Positions 39,583 through 49,258 are shown, numbered from the stretch's first letter. The stretch is 64,000 bases of DNA from Oscillospiraceae bacterium (GCA_015068845.1 SVJR01000002.1:33003-97002); one strand, 5' to 3'. Program-made: numbers and translations. The notes: generated by a model not told the origin, from the letters alone.

Positions 39583-42555
39583 TTATCTTACAATTACCAT
39601 TTCGGTTGCCTTGTCTTCAAAAATCTTGATGAAGAGTCGAACCTCGTTACCTTCTTCAAATACTTCGATGTCGCCTGCGGTTACAACCTGAATGTTGTTG
39701 TTATTTCTTCCGGAGTTGTATTCGTAGACTGTTACGCCTGTTGTCGAGAAGTTGCGGACTGTGCCGTTGATGCTTACATTTACAGAGTCTGCAAACTTCT
39801 TGGTAACTCTGCCGTAAACTGTCGCAAGATCAGTGCTTATGGTGTTTGCAAATTCTGTTGTCTTTGCACTTGCATCGAACAGAACGGTGATATTGTCAAC
39901 CTCGCCCTTGGCGTTTGTGCTGTACTGGAAGATATCACCCTGTGCGATGGACTTGCCGCCTGTCTTAACAAAGACATTCTTGTCTGTTGACATAAGCTCA
40001 ACACGGCTGCCGTTTTCCAGACCGTAAACAATGTCAACTGCATCAAAGTCCTCGTTCTGACCCTCTGCAACCTCGTCAACCAGAACGATGGGCGATTCTG
40101 CCTCGGTTACGCCTGTTGTGCTTGTCACAACGATTGCGCCTGCGGTAAAGTCCTCTCTCAGGTCGTATACGATAATGTCATAGGGTGTGTTGTTCGAGAA
40201 CATAGTGTTGTTGCGGACAGCATAACGGGTTGTGTCTGTGCCTGCTTCCTCGGGGATGTCAAAGATGATGGTGTCAGCTGTTACTCTGACTGTACCGAGC
40301 ATTCCCGATGCGCTCTTGTAAATCTGTTCTGCCGCTGCAATGTTCTTGGTGAATACTTCTCGGTTAACTTCGCCGGTTGCTGTCTTGTCAACTGCAATGT
40401 CAAGACCGGTGAGGTTACCTGCCGAGTTGGTTTCGTAAGTGATAAGTTGCGGTGTTACATTACCGTCCTTGCCAAGGGCTGTGAGAACCTCATTGGCTGT
40501 AAGACCGTATGTGTCGTTCACACGGATTTTTGTTGCACCGTTAATCACTTCGGTATTGCCCTGTGCTGTGAAGATTTTGAACTGGAGTGTCTGGTCTAAG
40601 GTTCCTGTAACTGCGGCACCAACAAGATAGCCGTAGGATCCGCGTATGGCAACCCCGGTTGTGATTGCAGTAGTGTCAACCGCCGCCACTTTTCCCTCGA
40701 TATCAAGGTAAAATCTTCCTCGATCGCGGAGCCCAATCTCATAGGGATAATTGCTTGCTTTCCTAAAAGTTCTGCCTGAATCGTCAATTCTGAATCCCTC
40801 CGCTGTTGTCCGTGTAACCGTACCGGTAACGCTCTCGGTTGAAACATAGCCCTTGATGAGCTCCTTGTCGGCACTGATTGTATAAGAAATTACATTCCAT
40901 TCAACAAGGTCTGAGGGCTGAATTTCAACACCGTCACGGATAAGAACGAATTTAGTTGTTGTGTTTTCGGGGTCAAGAAGCAATGAGCCGTTGTTGTACT
41001 TGTCGGTAACTCTGCCTGTTGCAGACGAAACGGTTTCAACAACCAGGTTTGTAAAGTGGTTTACAAACACGATGTCATACACATTGTTTGTGTCGGTGTC
41101 AAGCAGGATGAGGTTGCCCGATGCCGGCTTCAGCTGCTCAAGAGTAAGTGTCTGTGCAAACTTGCCGTTATAGATATAAACAGGGTTTGCAACGATGGTT
41201 GCTGTACGGGTTGTCGAGCTTTCGTTGTCACGCCAGTAGGTTAAGGTGCGGTTTGTTCCCTCGTCGCCTGTAACCGATACAATATTCTCTGCAGGCACGG
41301 TAAGCTCGTTGTTTTTGCTCTCCTGAGGAATTACTGCGATAAGTGTCTTTTCGTCGGTTGTGGCGTTAATGCGTGCATAGTAAACTACATTGTAGCCTAA
41401 AAGCTCGCTTGCCATTGTGTCGCCTTCGATAAATGTTTCGGTGTTAATCATTATGCGGTCTTCAGCTGTTGTGCTGCCGCCTGTGAGTGTTGTTTCGGGT
41501 GTTCCGGTAATCTGACCGTATGCCTTCTCGACGTTAAGTCTGTCGTAAAGCAGAGTCTTGTCTACAACTTCATAGGTCACATTCGAGCCAAAACCGGTCT
41601 GTTCCATAAGGTTGACGGTAAGACTGTTGAATACCAGCTGGGCAATATCACCACGGGTTGCAGGTGTTGCCGCTGTTGCCGAGATGCCTTTAAGCATCTG
41701 GTTTTCAGACGCAACTACCATATAACCTGAAGGATAACCGCCACGCTGCGCTGCCATAGGCTCATAGCCAAGGGCTCTAACCATAATGGTTACTGCTTCC
41801 TGGAAAAGAACAGGGTCGTCAGGACGGAAGGTTCCCACATCGTCACCGATAACCATTCCCTGCTGAACGGCTACATTGATAGGACCGTTTGCCCAGTGGT
41901 TTGATACAACATCGGGGAATCTTGTGGGGTAGTTCGAGCTGTTTGCAACATCCTCAAGGCCTACTGAATAGACGGAGACTTTTGCCATCTCGCTTCGGAG
42001 AATGTTGTCACCGGGGCGGAAGTTGCCTGTTCCTGCGTCACCGACCATAATGCCGAGTGCGCCGAGGATTTCAGCTGCTTCTTCGTACTTTGTGCCTACA
42101 ATGTCAGGAGCAAGGGCAACCCTCTGGCTGCTGTAACGGGACAGAGCCACACCTTCATAGAGGCCCCTTCTCATCATTGCGTTGTTCTTTGTCTGGTTTT
42201 GTTCTACAATTGCTTCGCTGTTGTCGGTTGTTTTTGTTATCCGGGGCGCTACATTTGAATTAACATCAGTACCGCTTGCAGTGCTGCCGGTGTTGCTGCT
42301 ATTTGCAGTGCTGCCTGCAGCGTTACCATTTGAGGTATTGCCGGTATTGTTGTTGCCTGCAGCGTTACCGTTTGGGGTACTGCCGGCGTTGTTGCCGTTA
42401 GCTGTGCCCGGATTTGTGCCGTTTGCCGCACCGTTTAAATCCGACGCACTTTCACCCGATACGGGTACAGCTTCGTATGTTGCGGCAAAAACATTTACGC
42501 CTGCGCCAAAAATCAGCAGTGCTGAAAGGCACAAAGCAATAAATTTTCTTGACAT
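39583..42555 (-). CDS. S-layer protein with SLH domains
   Basis: The 990-aa secreted protein has a signal peptide (MSRKFIALCLSALLIFGAGV...FAA). A low-complexity Asn/Gly/Thr/Ala linker follows at about 38-100 (repeats of the type NGNAAGNNNTGNTSN). SLH domains lie at about 155-330 (GIMVGDAGTGNFRPGDNILR, QGMVIGDDVGTFRPDDP, ...). The remaining about 650 residues are beta-rich with many Val/Thr, typical of surface lattice proteins. GGAGG lies just before the start on the minus strand. It is divergent from another SLH protein, and the pair probably builds or decorates the S-layer. Confidence 0.88.
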   Translation of the reverse strand: MSRKFIALCLSALLIFGAGVNVFAATYEAVPVSGESASDLNGAANGTNPGTANGNNAGSTPNGNAAGNNNTGNTSNGNAAGSTANSSNTGSTASGTDVNSNVAPRITKTTDNSEAIVEQNQTKNNAMMRRGLYEGVALSRYSSQRVALAPDIVGTKYEEAAEILGALGIMVGDAGTGNFRPGDNILRSEMAKVSVYSVGLEDVANSSNYPTRFPDVVSNHWANGPINVAVQQGMVIGDDVGTFRPDDPVLFQEAVTIMVRALGYEPMAAQRGGYPSGYMVVASENQMLKGISATAATPATRGDIAQLVFNSLTVNLMEQTGFGSNVTYEVVDKTLLYDRLNVEKAYGQITGTPETTLTGGSTTAEDRIMINTETFIEGDTMASELLGYNVVYYARINATTDEKTLIAVIPQESKNNELTVPAENIVSVTGDEGTNRTLTYWRDNESSTTRTATIVANPVYIYNGKFAQTLTLEQLKPASGNLILLDTDTNNVYDIVFVNHFTNLVVETVSSATGRVTDKYNNGSLLLDPENTTTKFVLIRDGVEIQPSDLVEWNVISYTISADKELIKGYVSTESVTGTVTRTTAEGFRIDDSGRTFRKASNYPYEIGLRDRGRFYLDIEGKVAAVDTTAITTGVAIRGSYGYLVGAAVTGTLDQTLQFKIFTAQGNTEVINGATKIRVNDTYGLTANEVLTALGKDGNVTPQLITYETNSAGNLTGLDIAVDKTATGEVNREVFTKNIAAAEQIYKSASGMLGTVRVTADTIIFDIPEEAGTDTTRYAVRNNTMFSNNTPYDIIVYDLREDFTAGAIVVTSTTGVTEAESPIVLVDEVAEGQNEDFDAVDIVYGLENGSRVELMSTDKNVFVKTGGKSIAQGDIFQYSTNAKGEVDNITVLFDASAKTTEFANTISTDLATVYGRVTKKFADSVNVSINGTVRNFSTTGVTVYEYNSGRNNNNIQVVTAGDIEVFEEGNEVRLFIKIFEDKATEMVIVR

Positions 42556-42708
42556 ATTTTTTCCTCCTTTTAAGAATTTGAAGATGTTTCGTGTTTATTT
42601 TGCTCTTAAGAGAAGAAAATACAATGTAAATTTTTTGGTTTAATTAACAAAAAATTTACAGTTTATCAGAATTGTAACATATATGTAAAAACTTTTTTTT
42701 AAAACCTG

Positions 42709-42737
42709 TTGAAATATTTAATTATATATGATAGAAT
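42709..42737 (+). promoter_or_regulatory. Promoter of the second SLH gene
   Basis: TTGAAA at 42709-42714, a 17-bp spacer and TAGAAT at 42732-42737, in a very AT-rich divergent intergenic region. Confidence 0.55.
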
Positions 42738-42808
42738 AAAATCGTAAAACTACATATTGTTGTTTGAATATTATTAATTTACAATATATACTAAAGGGGG
42801 ACACCAAA

Positions 42809-44632
42809 ATGTTCAACAAAAAATTTTTGAGCGGACTTCTCTGTGCAGTACTTCTTGTATCCACACTTGCAGTTTCTGCTGCTACATTTTCGGATGTTGA
42901 GAATGATCCCACAGTTGCATGGGCAAAGCCTTATATCACCGAGATGAGTGAGCTGGGCTATATCAAGGGTTACGAGGACGGAACCTTCAAACCCAACAAT
43001 ACAATTTCAAAAACCGAAGCCCTTATTTTGCTTTCAAGAATGATTGGCGTTAATGACGAAGCTTTTGCAGATTCAACCGAGCTGGCACTTGATGCGTATT
43101 CTTCAGCGCTTTCAAAGTATTCAACCAATTACGCAAAGGAAGTATCTTTCCTCCTTTATGCAGGTGTTCTTGACACCGGCGAGCTGGATACATACATCTC
43201 AGCTTCAAACAAGAATGCAGCCCTCAAGAGATACGAGGCAGCAATTCTTCTGACCAAGCTCCTTGGCGCAGAGGAAGAGGTTACAACAAATGCATTTGTT
43301 TCTTCATCTTATGCCGACACCGTTGAAATTCCGGATTCCGCACGCGCATATGTTGAATATGTAAAGGAAAAGGGTATTATGCAGGGTATGGGCGATAACG
43401 CTGCAGGCGAGCCTATCTTCTCACCCAATACCTTTGTTACCCGCTCGCAAATGGCAAAGATGCTCTGCAGCCTGATTGATGTAATTGACCTTACAGTTCA
43501 GACAGGTACAGTTGTTTCAACTGATTCATTTAACGAGACAATTACCGTTACAATTAACGGAAACGATATCGTGAGCGAGCTTTCTCCTGCTGCGAAGTAC
43601 AAAATCGGCGGCGAAGATGTTGACATTTCAAAAATTAAGCGTGGTATGAATGTAAAGGTTACACATATTTCCGGCAAGGTTGCCCTTGTTGAAAATGTGG
43701 TTACCATTGAAGATACAGTTATCTACGGCCTGGTTGCAAAAACCAGCGAAGCAAGCGGTTCAAAAACTGTTACAATTGCTGACGCAAACGACAGCAGCAT
43801 AAAGGATACCTATGTTCTTGCTGACGGTGCAAAGATTAAAGTCGGAGGTGCAATTGACCTGTTTTCAAAGGTGAAGGTAAACGACTATGTTGCACTCACA
43901 ATCGAGGACGGTCTGGTTGCAGTTTTAGAGGTTGTTGACAAAACAACAACTGCATACGGAACTCTTGAAAATGTTGATGTTTCCGGTGAATATACTATTC
44001 TTTATGTTAAGGACGATAAAGGCAATGTAGGCGAGTACGAGGTTTCAGCTGATGGTGTTCAGGTTTCACGCAACAGTCTTGAGGTTTCAATCAGTGCCCT
44101 TATGACAGGTGATTCTGTTTCGCTCAGAATGACCTACGGCAAGGTTACAAAGATTCAGGCATCAAGCAAAACCAACTCAAATGCCGGTACAATCAACTAC
44201 ATTACACATTCTGTAAACGGTACAACAATCGGTATCGAAAAGAACGGTGAAGTTATTGATTACAAGGTTAACAAAAGTGTAAAGGTTATAGTTGATTCTT
44301 CCGAGGACGCAACAGTTTTCGACCTTCGTCCGGGAACCGATATTGAGGTTGGTCTCCAGAGCAGTGAGATTGTAAAAATTGAGGCTGCAGGGGTTGTCGC
44401 AAAGTCGCAGCTTACAGGTCTTGTAAAGAGCGTAAACGCAACCTACGGACTTATGATAGTTGAAGACAGCGGTACAGAATATAATGTCTTTGTAAATTCA
44501 AACACAAAGATTATCGACAGCGTAACGGGCAGAAATGTTCTTCTCAAAAATGTTGAAAAGAACCGTACAGCAACAGTTACCGGTTCAAACGCATCCGGCG
44601 TACTTGAAGCAAGCGTTATTGTTCTTCAGTAA
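42809..44632 (+). CDS. SLH-domain surface protein
   Basis: ATG 42809 behind AAAGGGGGA gives 607 aa; the track start is 15 codons too early. A signal peptide (FLSGLLCAVLLVSTLAVSAA) is followed by SLH domains at about 25-230: FSDVENDPTVAWAKPYITEM, LGYIKGYEDGTFKPNN, KGIMQGMGDNAAGEPIFSPN. The C-terminal about 370 residues are repetitive beta structure (e.g. VVSTDSFNETITVTINGNDI). A hairpin terminator follows. Role: cell-wall-anchored S-layer or envelope protein; no catalytic motif is seen. Confidence 0.88.
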   Translation: MFNKKFLSGLLCAVLLVSTLAVSAATFSDVENDPTVAWAKPYITEMSELGYIKGYEDGTFKPNNTISKTEALILLSRMIGVNDEAFADSTELALDAYSSALSKYSTNYAKEVSFLLYAGVLDTGELDTYISASNKNAALKRYEAAILLTKLLGAEEEVTTNAFVSSSYADTVEIPDSARAYVEYVKEKGIMQGMGDNAAGEPIFSPNTFVTRSQMAKMLCSLIDVIDLTVQTGTVVSTDSFNETITVTINGNDIVSELSPAAKYKIGGEDVDISKIKRGMNVKVTHISGKVALVENVVTIEDTVIYGLVAKTSEASGSKTVTIADANDSSIKDTYVLADGAKIKVGGAIDLFSKVKVNDYVALTIEDGLVAVLEVVDKTTTAYGTLENVDVSGEYTILYVKDDKGNVGEYEVSADGVQVSRNSLEVSISALMTGDSVSLRMTYGKVTKIQASSKTNSNAGTINYITHSVNGTTIGIEKNGEVIDYKVNKSVKVIVDSSEDATVFDLRPGTDIEVGLQSSEIVKIEAAGVVAKSQLTGLVKSVNATYGLMIVEDSGTEYNVFVNSNTKIIDSVTGRNVLLKNVEKNRTATVTGSNASGVLEASVIVLQ

Positions 44633-44648
44633 GATTTAAAAATTTTCG

Positions 44649-44686
44649 GCGGTGAAGCAACAAAGCGTTGCTTCACCGCAATTTTT
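44649..44686 (+). terminator. Terminator between the SLH genes
   Basis: GCGGTGAAGCAAC / GTTGCTTCACCGC around AAAGC, then a T-run. Confidence 0.9.
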
Positions 44687-44708
44687 CTAAAGGGAGGTAG
44701 CTTATACA

Positions 44709-46721
44709 GTGAAAAGATTTATTTCAATTTCAATTTGTATTTTGTTGATATTCAATCTTTTTATACCATCAACATTTGCCGCTGACCGTGAAAACGAAAT
44801 GTTTGAAAAGGTTCTGGCGGATGTCAAACCCCGAATCCCCGACACTTCGGGTTTCCCCGAATTTGACAGTAATATCAGAACTGAAAACGGCAAGGTTATA
44901 TATTCGTTCAACTGGGGCGGCGAGGCACACCGCAGTATGTATCTTTCGGCTTTGGAAAGCGGAATAATTATCGAGTACGGTTTTTTTGAAGAAATACGCA
45001 ACGCACCGCCGCCGGCGGGCTTTGACCGTATTCCGACAGAAGAAGCAGTACGCAAAACCCAGGTCCTGCTTAATAAACTTAATCCGGCAATTGCGGGCAA
45101 ACTGTTTGTTGAGGCGTACGAAGGCCCCGAAAGCTTCAACGCCGACAGCCTGTATTTTATGGTTGTTCACAAAGAGGGCGGCGTTCCCGTCCAGGGGGAT
45201 ACGGGCAGAGTAACAGTTGATGTCAATGCTGAAAAAATCACATCGTTCCGAATGAAATATACAGAGGGTCTCAAATATGTTTCGCCCCATGATATTCTGT
45301 CAAAGGACGCAGCAAAATCAGCCTTTGCCGAAGAACTTGGTCTGACTCTCGGCTACCGCACCTATAAAGACTACCAGAAACGGACAGTTAAGGTGTTCAC
45401 AACATACAGCGATGAAAACGGTACTACCTACCTTGATGCAAATACCGGCAAAGCTACAGAAATCCAGCTGTATAATGATTTGTTTTTCTCGAAAAACGAA
45501 TCCGCAAGTGACATGATAACGGGTTCGGGCAGCAGTAGCGGCAATTTCAGCGAGGCAGAGAGCAAGGAGCTTGAAAATATTGGCGGCATACTTTCTGTAT
45601 CTGCCGCAGAAAAGCTTTTGCGCAGCAATCCAATTCTTAACATAACCGGTGACTACGCCGTAGAAGAAACAGGGCTTCGCAAGGTGGTATACAGCGAGAA
45701 CAGCTATATCCGCACCGTTGTATTCCGTGCAACAAAGCCGGATAAATCCGCATTTATCCATATTGATATTGATGCGGCAACCGGCGAGGTTTTAAGCTAC
45801 TCCAACTTCTCCGGTACAGCATCCGGCAAAAAGCTTACCGCAGCTCAGCTCAAAGATGCGGCGGATAAAATTCTTGCAGAGCTTGGCGGCGATAAAGCTG
45901 CAGAGTTCAAAATGAATGAGCACGACGGCGCAGACGGCTACTTCACCTATACCAGATATGTGAACGAAATTCCGGTTTTTGGCGATACAGTTTCGGTTGA
46001 GGTAAGCACAGATGCCGCAGCCCTCATTTCATATCGTATGAACTATACCGAGACCGAGTTCCCGTCGACGGCCAAGGCAATAACTCATACTGAAGCCTGC
46101 GAAAAATTCTTTTCGCATACCGACTATATACCGCTTTACATTCCGCAAAAAACCGATGCAGACTTGATGTATCCCGATACCACAACATTAGTATTTACCC
46201 CGGATGTGTCGGGTATTCTGATTGATGCAGTAAATGGCAACAGGATTACAGCTCAAGGCACTCTTTACGAAGAAGCAGCTGTTTTTGAGGACTACACCGA
46301 TATATCAGGGCATTATGCCGAGGAAAAAATTCTTGCACTCCACAGATTTGGGATAGGTTTTTCGGGAAATATGTTCTATCCGGACCGCCAAATTTCACAG
46401 GCTGAATTTATAGAGCTTTCTCAGCAGGCGATTGGGAATGTATTGTCTGTTTCGGATCTTAAAAGTATACCCCACAATGTATTGACCCGAATTGAGGCAA
46501 CGCGGCTGATTTGCCGTGCCCTTAAAATTGACAAATATGCGGAGATTGAAGGGATTTACAACTGCCCGTTTGAAGATGTTGAGTCGGGCAAAGGCTATGT
46601 AAGCCTGCTTTGGGGACTTGGCATAATCAACGGTACATCAAAAAACCAATTCTCGCCCGACGACGGACTGACCCGTGCACAGGCGGCAATAATACTGTAT
46701 AATACAATGCGCACATTATAA
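44709..46721 (+). CDS. YcdB/YcdC-repeat protein with C-terminal SLH domains
   Basis: GTG 44709 follows AAAGGGAGGTAG. The 670-aa exported protein has a signal peptide (ISICILLIFNLFIPSTFAA). Two YcdB/YcdC-like (PepSY-related) units are visible: around 150-260 (EGGVPVQGDTGRVTVDVNAE, FRMKYTEGL) and 400-500 (NEIPVFGDTVSVEVSTDAAA, YRMNYTETEF). The last about 130 residues are SLH-like (YTDISGHYAEEKILALHRFG; LGIINGTSKNQFSPDDGLTR). B. subtilis-type YcdB proteins are of unknown function; PepSY units often inhibit or chaperone peptidases. It belongs to the local run of envelope genes. Confidence 0.85.
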   Translation: MKRFISISICILLIFNLFIPSTFAADRENEMFEKVLADVKPRIPDTSGFPEFDSNIRTENGKVIYSFNWGGEAHRSMYLSALESGIIIEYGFFEEIRNAPPPAGFDRIPTEEAVRKTQVLLNKLNPAIAGKLFVEAYEGPESFNADSLYFMVVHKEGGVPVQGDTGRVTVDVNAEKITSFRMKYTEGLKYVSPHDILSKDAAKSAFAEELGLTLGYRTYKDYQKRTVKVFTTYSDENGTTYLDANTGKATEIQLYNDLFFSKNESASDMITGSGSSSGNFSEAESKELENIGGILSVSAAEKLLRSNPILNITGDYAVEETGLRKVVYSENSYIRTVVFRATKPDKSAFIHIDIDAATGEVLSYSNFSGTASGKKLTAAQLKDAADKILAELGGDKAAEFKMNEHDGADGYFTYTRYVNEIPVFGDTVSVEVSTDAAALISYRMNYTETEFPSTAKAITHTEACEKFFSHTDYIPLYIPQKTDADLMYPDTTTLVFTPDVSGILIDAVNGNRITAQGTLYEEAAVFEDYTDISGHYAEEKILALHRFGIGFSGNMFYPDRQISQAEFIELSQQAIGNVLSVSDLKSIPHNVLTRIEATRLICRALKIDKYAEIEGIYNCPFEDVESGKGYVSLLWGLGIINGTSKNQFSPDDGLTRAQAAIILYNTMRTL

Positions 46722-46746
46722 AAAAAGACCGTTAGGTCTTTTTTTA
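46721..46746 (+). terminator. Terminator after the YcdB-SLH gene
   Basis: AAAAAAGACC / GGTCTTTTTTT with a GTTA loop. Confidence 0.85.
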
Positions 46747-46850
46747 TTTATGACCAATTTAGCATTGACAGCGACTTTTTATGTTTACCGGTGAATGAAA
46801 AAAGTTCTTTTTGTAAATACTTCCAATATATTGGGTTAGGAGGTATTTAA

Positions 46851-47150
46851 ATGACAGACAAAAAGTCCAGGCGGGTTGTTATAATCAACAATATAAAGTC
46901 TGATAATATCGACCAGGCAATTTTTATATTGAAAAACAACAGGGCGGAAGGTCATCATCGCATAAAAACAACAATCGTGCAGGAGGCTCAGGATATAATC
47001 AACAGCTATGTAAGGCAGGTTGATATGATAAGGGCTGAATCTCCAAATCGACGCAAAAAACAAAGAGCCCTCCGCTTTACGGCGACTCTTTCGGTTCTGA
47101 GTGTTATTTGTATCGGGCTTAGTGTTGCCCTACTTTTGATTATGCGGTGA
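46851..47150 (+). CDS. Unknown 99-aa tail-anchored membrane protein
   Basis: The protein starts behind TTAGGAGGTATTTAA. Residues 1-75 are charged and helical (VVIINNIKSDNIDQAIFILK, EAQDIINSYVRQVD). The C-terminus is one transmembrane helix (FTATLSVLSVICIGLSVALL) ending in a single Arg. This tail-anchor layout puts the main domain in the cytoplasm. I do not recognise a family. Its end overlaps the convergent SLOG gene by 21 bases. Confidence 0.7.
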   Translation: MTDKKSRRVVIINNIKSDNIDQAIFILKNNRAEGHHRIKTTIVQEAQDIINSYVRQVDMIRAESPNRRKKQRALRFTATLSVLSVICIGLSVALLLIMR

Positions 47151-47630
47151 GGCGGCAAGATTCAAAACCCTGAGCCCCTCGCTTTTTGCAAGATTTACTG
47201 TATATGCAGTTCCGCCCGAAGCTTTGGTACAGTATGCCACGCATACAGAACTGAGATTTACCATCAGCCTGTTCCGCTGATGCATACATCCCGTGCAGTA
47301 GCTTTCGTTAAGGCAGATTACCTCGTCGGCGGCATCGAGAATTTTCCGGTAGGTTTCCCGATCGGCTCGTGACCATCTTGAATCCTGGTCACGACAGGGC
47401 AATGCAAGAACAAGCTTCATTCCCGAAAACTCACGCTTGAGATGCAGAACGGCAAACGCCGCAAGTGTGTCAAAGCCCAATGCCCCGCCGGAAACAAAGG
47501 TGGTTATGCCTTTGAGATAAAGCTCACGAACGGTATCGCATAGCCGGTTGAACACAGTTATTTTTGCTTCGCCGGTGATAACTCTATGTCCGGTAAAGCA
47601 ACAGGTGGAAGCCTTTTCGGGTGAATACAT
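47130..47630 (-). CDS. SLOG-family (DUF1273/YpsA-like) protein
   Basis: A 166-aa Rossmann-like protein: CCFTGHRVI at the N-terminus, FVSGGALGFDTLAA (the GGAxG nucleotide-binding loop), LALPCRDQDSRWS and CVAYCTKASGGTAYTV. SLOG proteins are thought to sense or process nucleotide ligands and often sit in stress or defence contexts; B. subtilis YpsA influences cell division. It is encoded alone. The neighbour on the other strand overlaps its 3' end. Confidence 0.85.
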   Translation of the reverse strand: MYSPEKASTCCFTGHRVITGEAKITVFNRLCDTVRELYLKGITTFVSGGALGFDTLAAFAVLHLKREFSGMKLVLALPCRDQDSRWSRADRETYRKILDAADEVICLNESYCTGCMHQRNRLMVNLSSVCVAYCTKASGGTAYTVNLAKSEGLRVLNLAASPHNQK

Positions 47631-47784
47631 TTTTGTCTTGCCTTTCTGATTTCATTATTTTGTCCAAAAACAGTGTATCACACCCCCATATCATTTGTCA
47701 ATAATTCCGTTTTACAAAAGCGACAGATGATGGTATACTAAGGTTGTTACAGTTTTGTCAATTATCAAATCGGAGGTGATGTGC

Positions 47785-48159
47785 GTGAAGGTGTTCAAAA
47801 AAACGCTGATACTTTTTGTAGTGTGTTTTATAAGCGACATAATTGCGCTTTATCTTCCGTTTCCGTTCCCCGGCAGCGTACTTGCGATGATTATTACACT
47901 TCTGTTGCTGTTGACGGGGTTTGTTAAGGTCCGCCAGCTTGAGCCGGTATCGGACTTCTTTGTAAAGAATATGGCATTTGTATTTTTGCCGTCCACGGTT
48001 TCAATTGTCTCATATCTGGATATTCTCAGCAGCATCGTATGGGAATTTCTGGTTGTGTGCATAATAACAACCTTCGTGACATTTTTTTGCACCGCATATT
48101 CTGTAAAGCTGACTGTTTATCTTTTAAACAAACGAAAGGAGAAGAAGGAAAATGCTTGA
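47785..48159 (+). CDS. lrgA: LrgA/CidA-type holin-like protein
   Basis: GTG 47785 lies eight bases after GGAGG and gives 124 aa; the track start is further upstream. About four transmembrane helices are seen, with PFPFPGSVLAMIITLLLLLT and FFVKNMAFVFLPSTVSIV typical of the LrgA/CidA family. These proteins modulate murein hydrolase export and cell lysis; more recent work also links LrgAB to pyruvate transport. The stop overlaps the LrgB start by eight bases, so they are coupled. Confidence 0.9.
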   Translation: MKVFKKTLILFVVCFISDIIALYLPFPFPGSVLAMIITLLLLLTGFVKVRQLEPVSDFFVKNMAFVFLPSTVSIVSYLDILSSIVWEFLVVCIITTFVTFFCTAYSVKLTVYLLNKRKEKKENA

Positions 48160-48829
48160 ATTAACAAAAGAACCGTTTTTCGGATTTTCCCTTTGTATGT
48201 TTTCGTACATAGTTGCTGTAAGAATTAATCAGAAGGCAAAAACTGCCATTGCCAATCCGCTCATTATTGCGGCTGCGATTATAATTGCAGTTCTCGGCGC
48301 GCTGCGAATTCCGCTTGACCATTTTATGGTGGGTGCAGATTTCGTTTCAATGTTTCTTGCCCCGGCAACGGCGGCTCTGGCGGTTTCAATGTACCGTCAG
48401 TTCGAGGTTATCAAAAAGAATTGGCTTCCCATTGTGGTGGGATGCGTTGTGGGTGCGGTTTCGGCCCTTGTCAGCATTTTTGTGTGCTGCAAGGTTTTCG
48501 GCCTCTCAGAGGAGATAACCGCAAGCCTTCTGCCAAAATCAATAACAACGGCATTTGCTGCAAAGCTCTCAGAACAGCTTGGCGGTATTGTCCCCGTAAC
48601 CTTAGCAGCGGTGCTTGTGACCGGTATTATCGGTGCACTTACCGCGCCGTATCTCATCAAGGTGTTTAAAATCAACAACCCTATCGCGTCAGGCCTTGCA
48701 ATCGGTGCCGCAAGCCACGCCCTCGGCACATCAAAGGCAATCGAAATTGGTGAGATTGAAGGCACGCTCAGCGGCATTGCTGTTGGCCTTTGCGGACTTG
48801 TTACCGTATTTATAGCGATATTTTTATAA
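48152..48829 (+). CDS. lrgB: LrgB/CidB-type membrane protein
   Basis: The 225-aa protein has about six helices and the LrgB motifs LPKSITTAFA, GIIGALTAPYLIKVF and IAIGAASHALGTSKAIE. It overlaps lrgA by eight bases and is read behind GAAAGGAGAAG. With LrgA it forms the antiholin-like/pyruvate transport pair. With the pyruvate-forming oad pump in the same genome, a pyruvate role is attractive but unproven. Confidence 0.92.
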   Translation: MLELTKEPFFGFSLCMFSYIVAVRINQKAKTAIANPLIIAAAIIIAVLGALRIPLDHFMVGADFVSMFLAPATAALAVSMYRQFEVIKKNWLPIVVGCVVGAVSALVSIFVCCKVFGLSEEITASLLPKSITTAFAAKLSEQLGGIVPVTLAAVLVTGIIGALTAPYLIKVFKINNPIASGLAIGAASHALGTSKAIEIGEIEGTLSGIAVGLCGLVTVFIAIFL

Positions 48830-48855
48830 GGCAACATAGATTAGTTAATTAAAAA

Positions 48856-48874
48856 ACAAGGGGCTTTGGCAAAA
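48856..48874 (+). repeat. Left inverted end of the IS1182-like remnant
   Basis: ACAAGGGGCTTTGGCAAAA, inverted at 55352-55370 with two mismatches. A hairpin (AAAACGAGGAC / GTCCTCGTTTTTT, 48895-48936) follows inside. Confidence 0.6.
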
Positions 48875-48894
48875 TAACAGCTCAAAAAGGATAA

Positions 48895-48936
48895 AAAACG
48901 AGGACAATTGCAGTAGCAAAAGTCCTCGTTTTTTGG
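48895..48936 (+). terminator. Terminator-like hairpin inside the IS left end
   Basis: AAAACGAGGAC / GTCCTCGTTTTTT with a 16-base loop. It would block read-through from lrgB or outside promoters into the element. Confidence 0.7.
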
Positions 48937-48984
48937 TATAATTAAATTGCGAAATAAAACTAATACCAAGGCGATTATACCAAA

Positions 48985-49140
48985 ATGAAAAGAAATATTC
49001 AACTACTAATTTCAGAAGAATTTGCAGAAAAAACAATTCCCGAAAATGATAGTGTTCGTTTGCTTGATGAAATAATAGATGAAATGGATTTGACAGCACT
49101 TTATCGCCGAAAATTACTACCTTTGCACAAACGAAATTTT
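48985..49140 (+). pseudogene. N-terminal fragment of an IS1182-like transposase
   Basis: The ORF begins MKRNIQLLISEEFAEKTIPE and continues with ENDSVRLLDEIIDEMDLTAL. This is the usual N-terminal pattern of IS1182/DUF772 transposases ('D.VRLLd.i..elDls.ly'). Homology-like sequence stops after about 40-45 residues and the catalytic core is missing. Confidence 0.65.
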
Positions 49141-49141
49141 A

Positions 49142-49258
49142 TTAGGTTTCGGCCAAATGTATGTTGCAGATGAACGCTTCAAGAAAAACATTGATAAACA
49201 CGCTGATGGCACTGCAGAGCTTATCAATGACGCGGTTTTCATATTTTTTATACTCTAG
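49142..49258 (+). pseudogene. C-terminal fragment of a MerR-type TipAS regulator
   Basis: The frame reads LGFGQMYVADERFKKNIDKH and then ADGTAELINDAVF before a stop at 49256. This resembles the end of the TipAS drug-binding domain ('..mYvaDeRF..nid..g.G.a.f...Ai'). The DNA-binding part is absent. It is fused directly to the transposase fragment, marking a rearrangement point. Confidence 0.6.
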
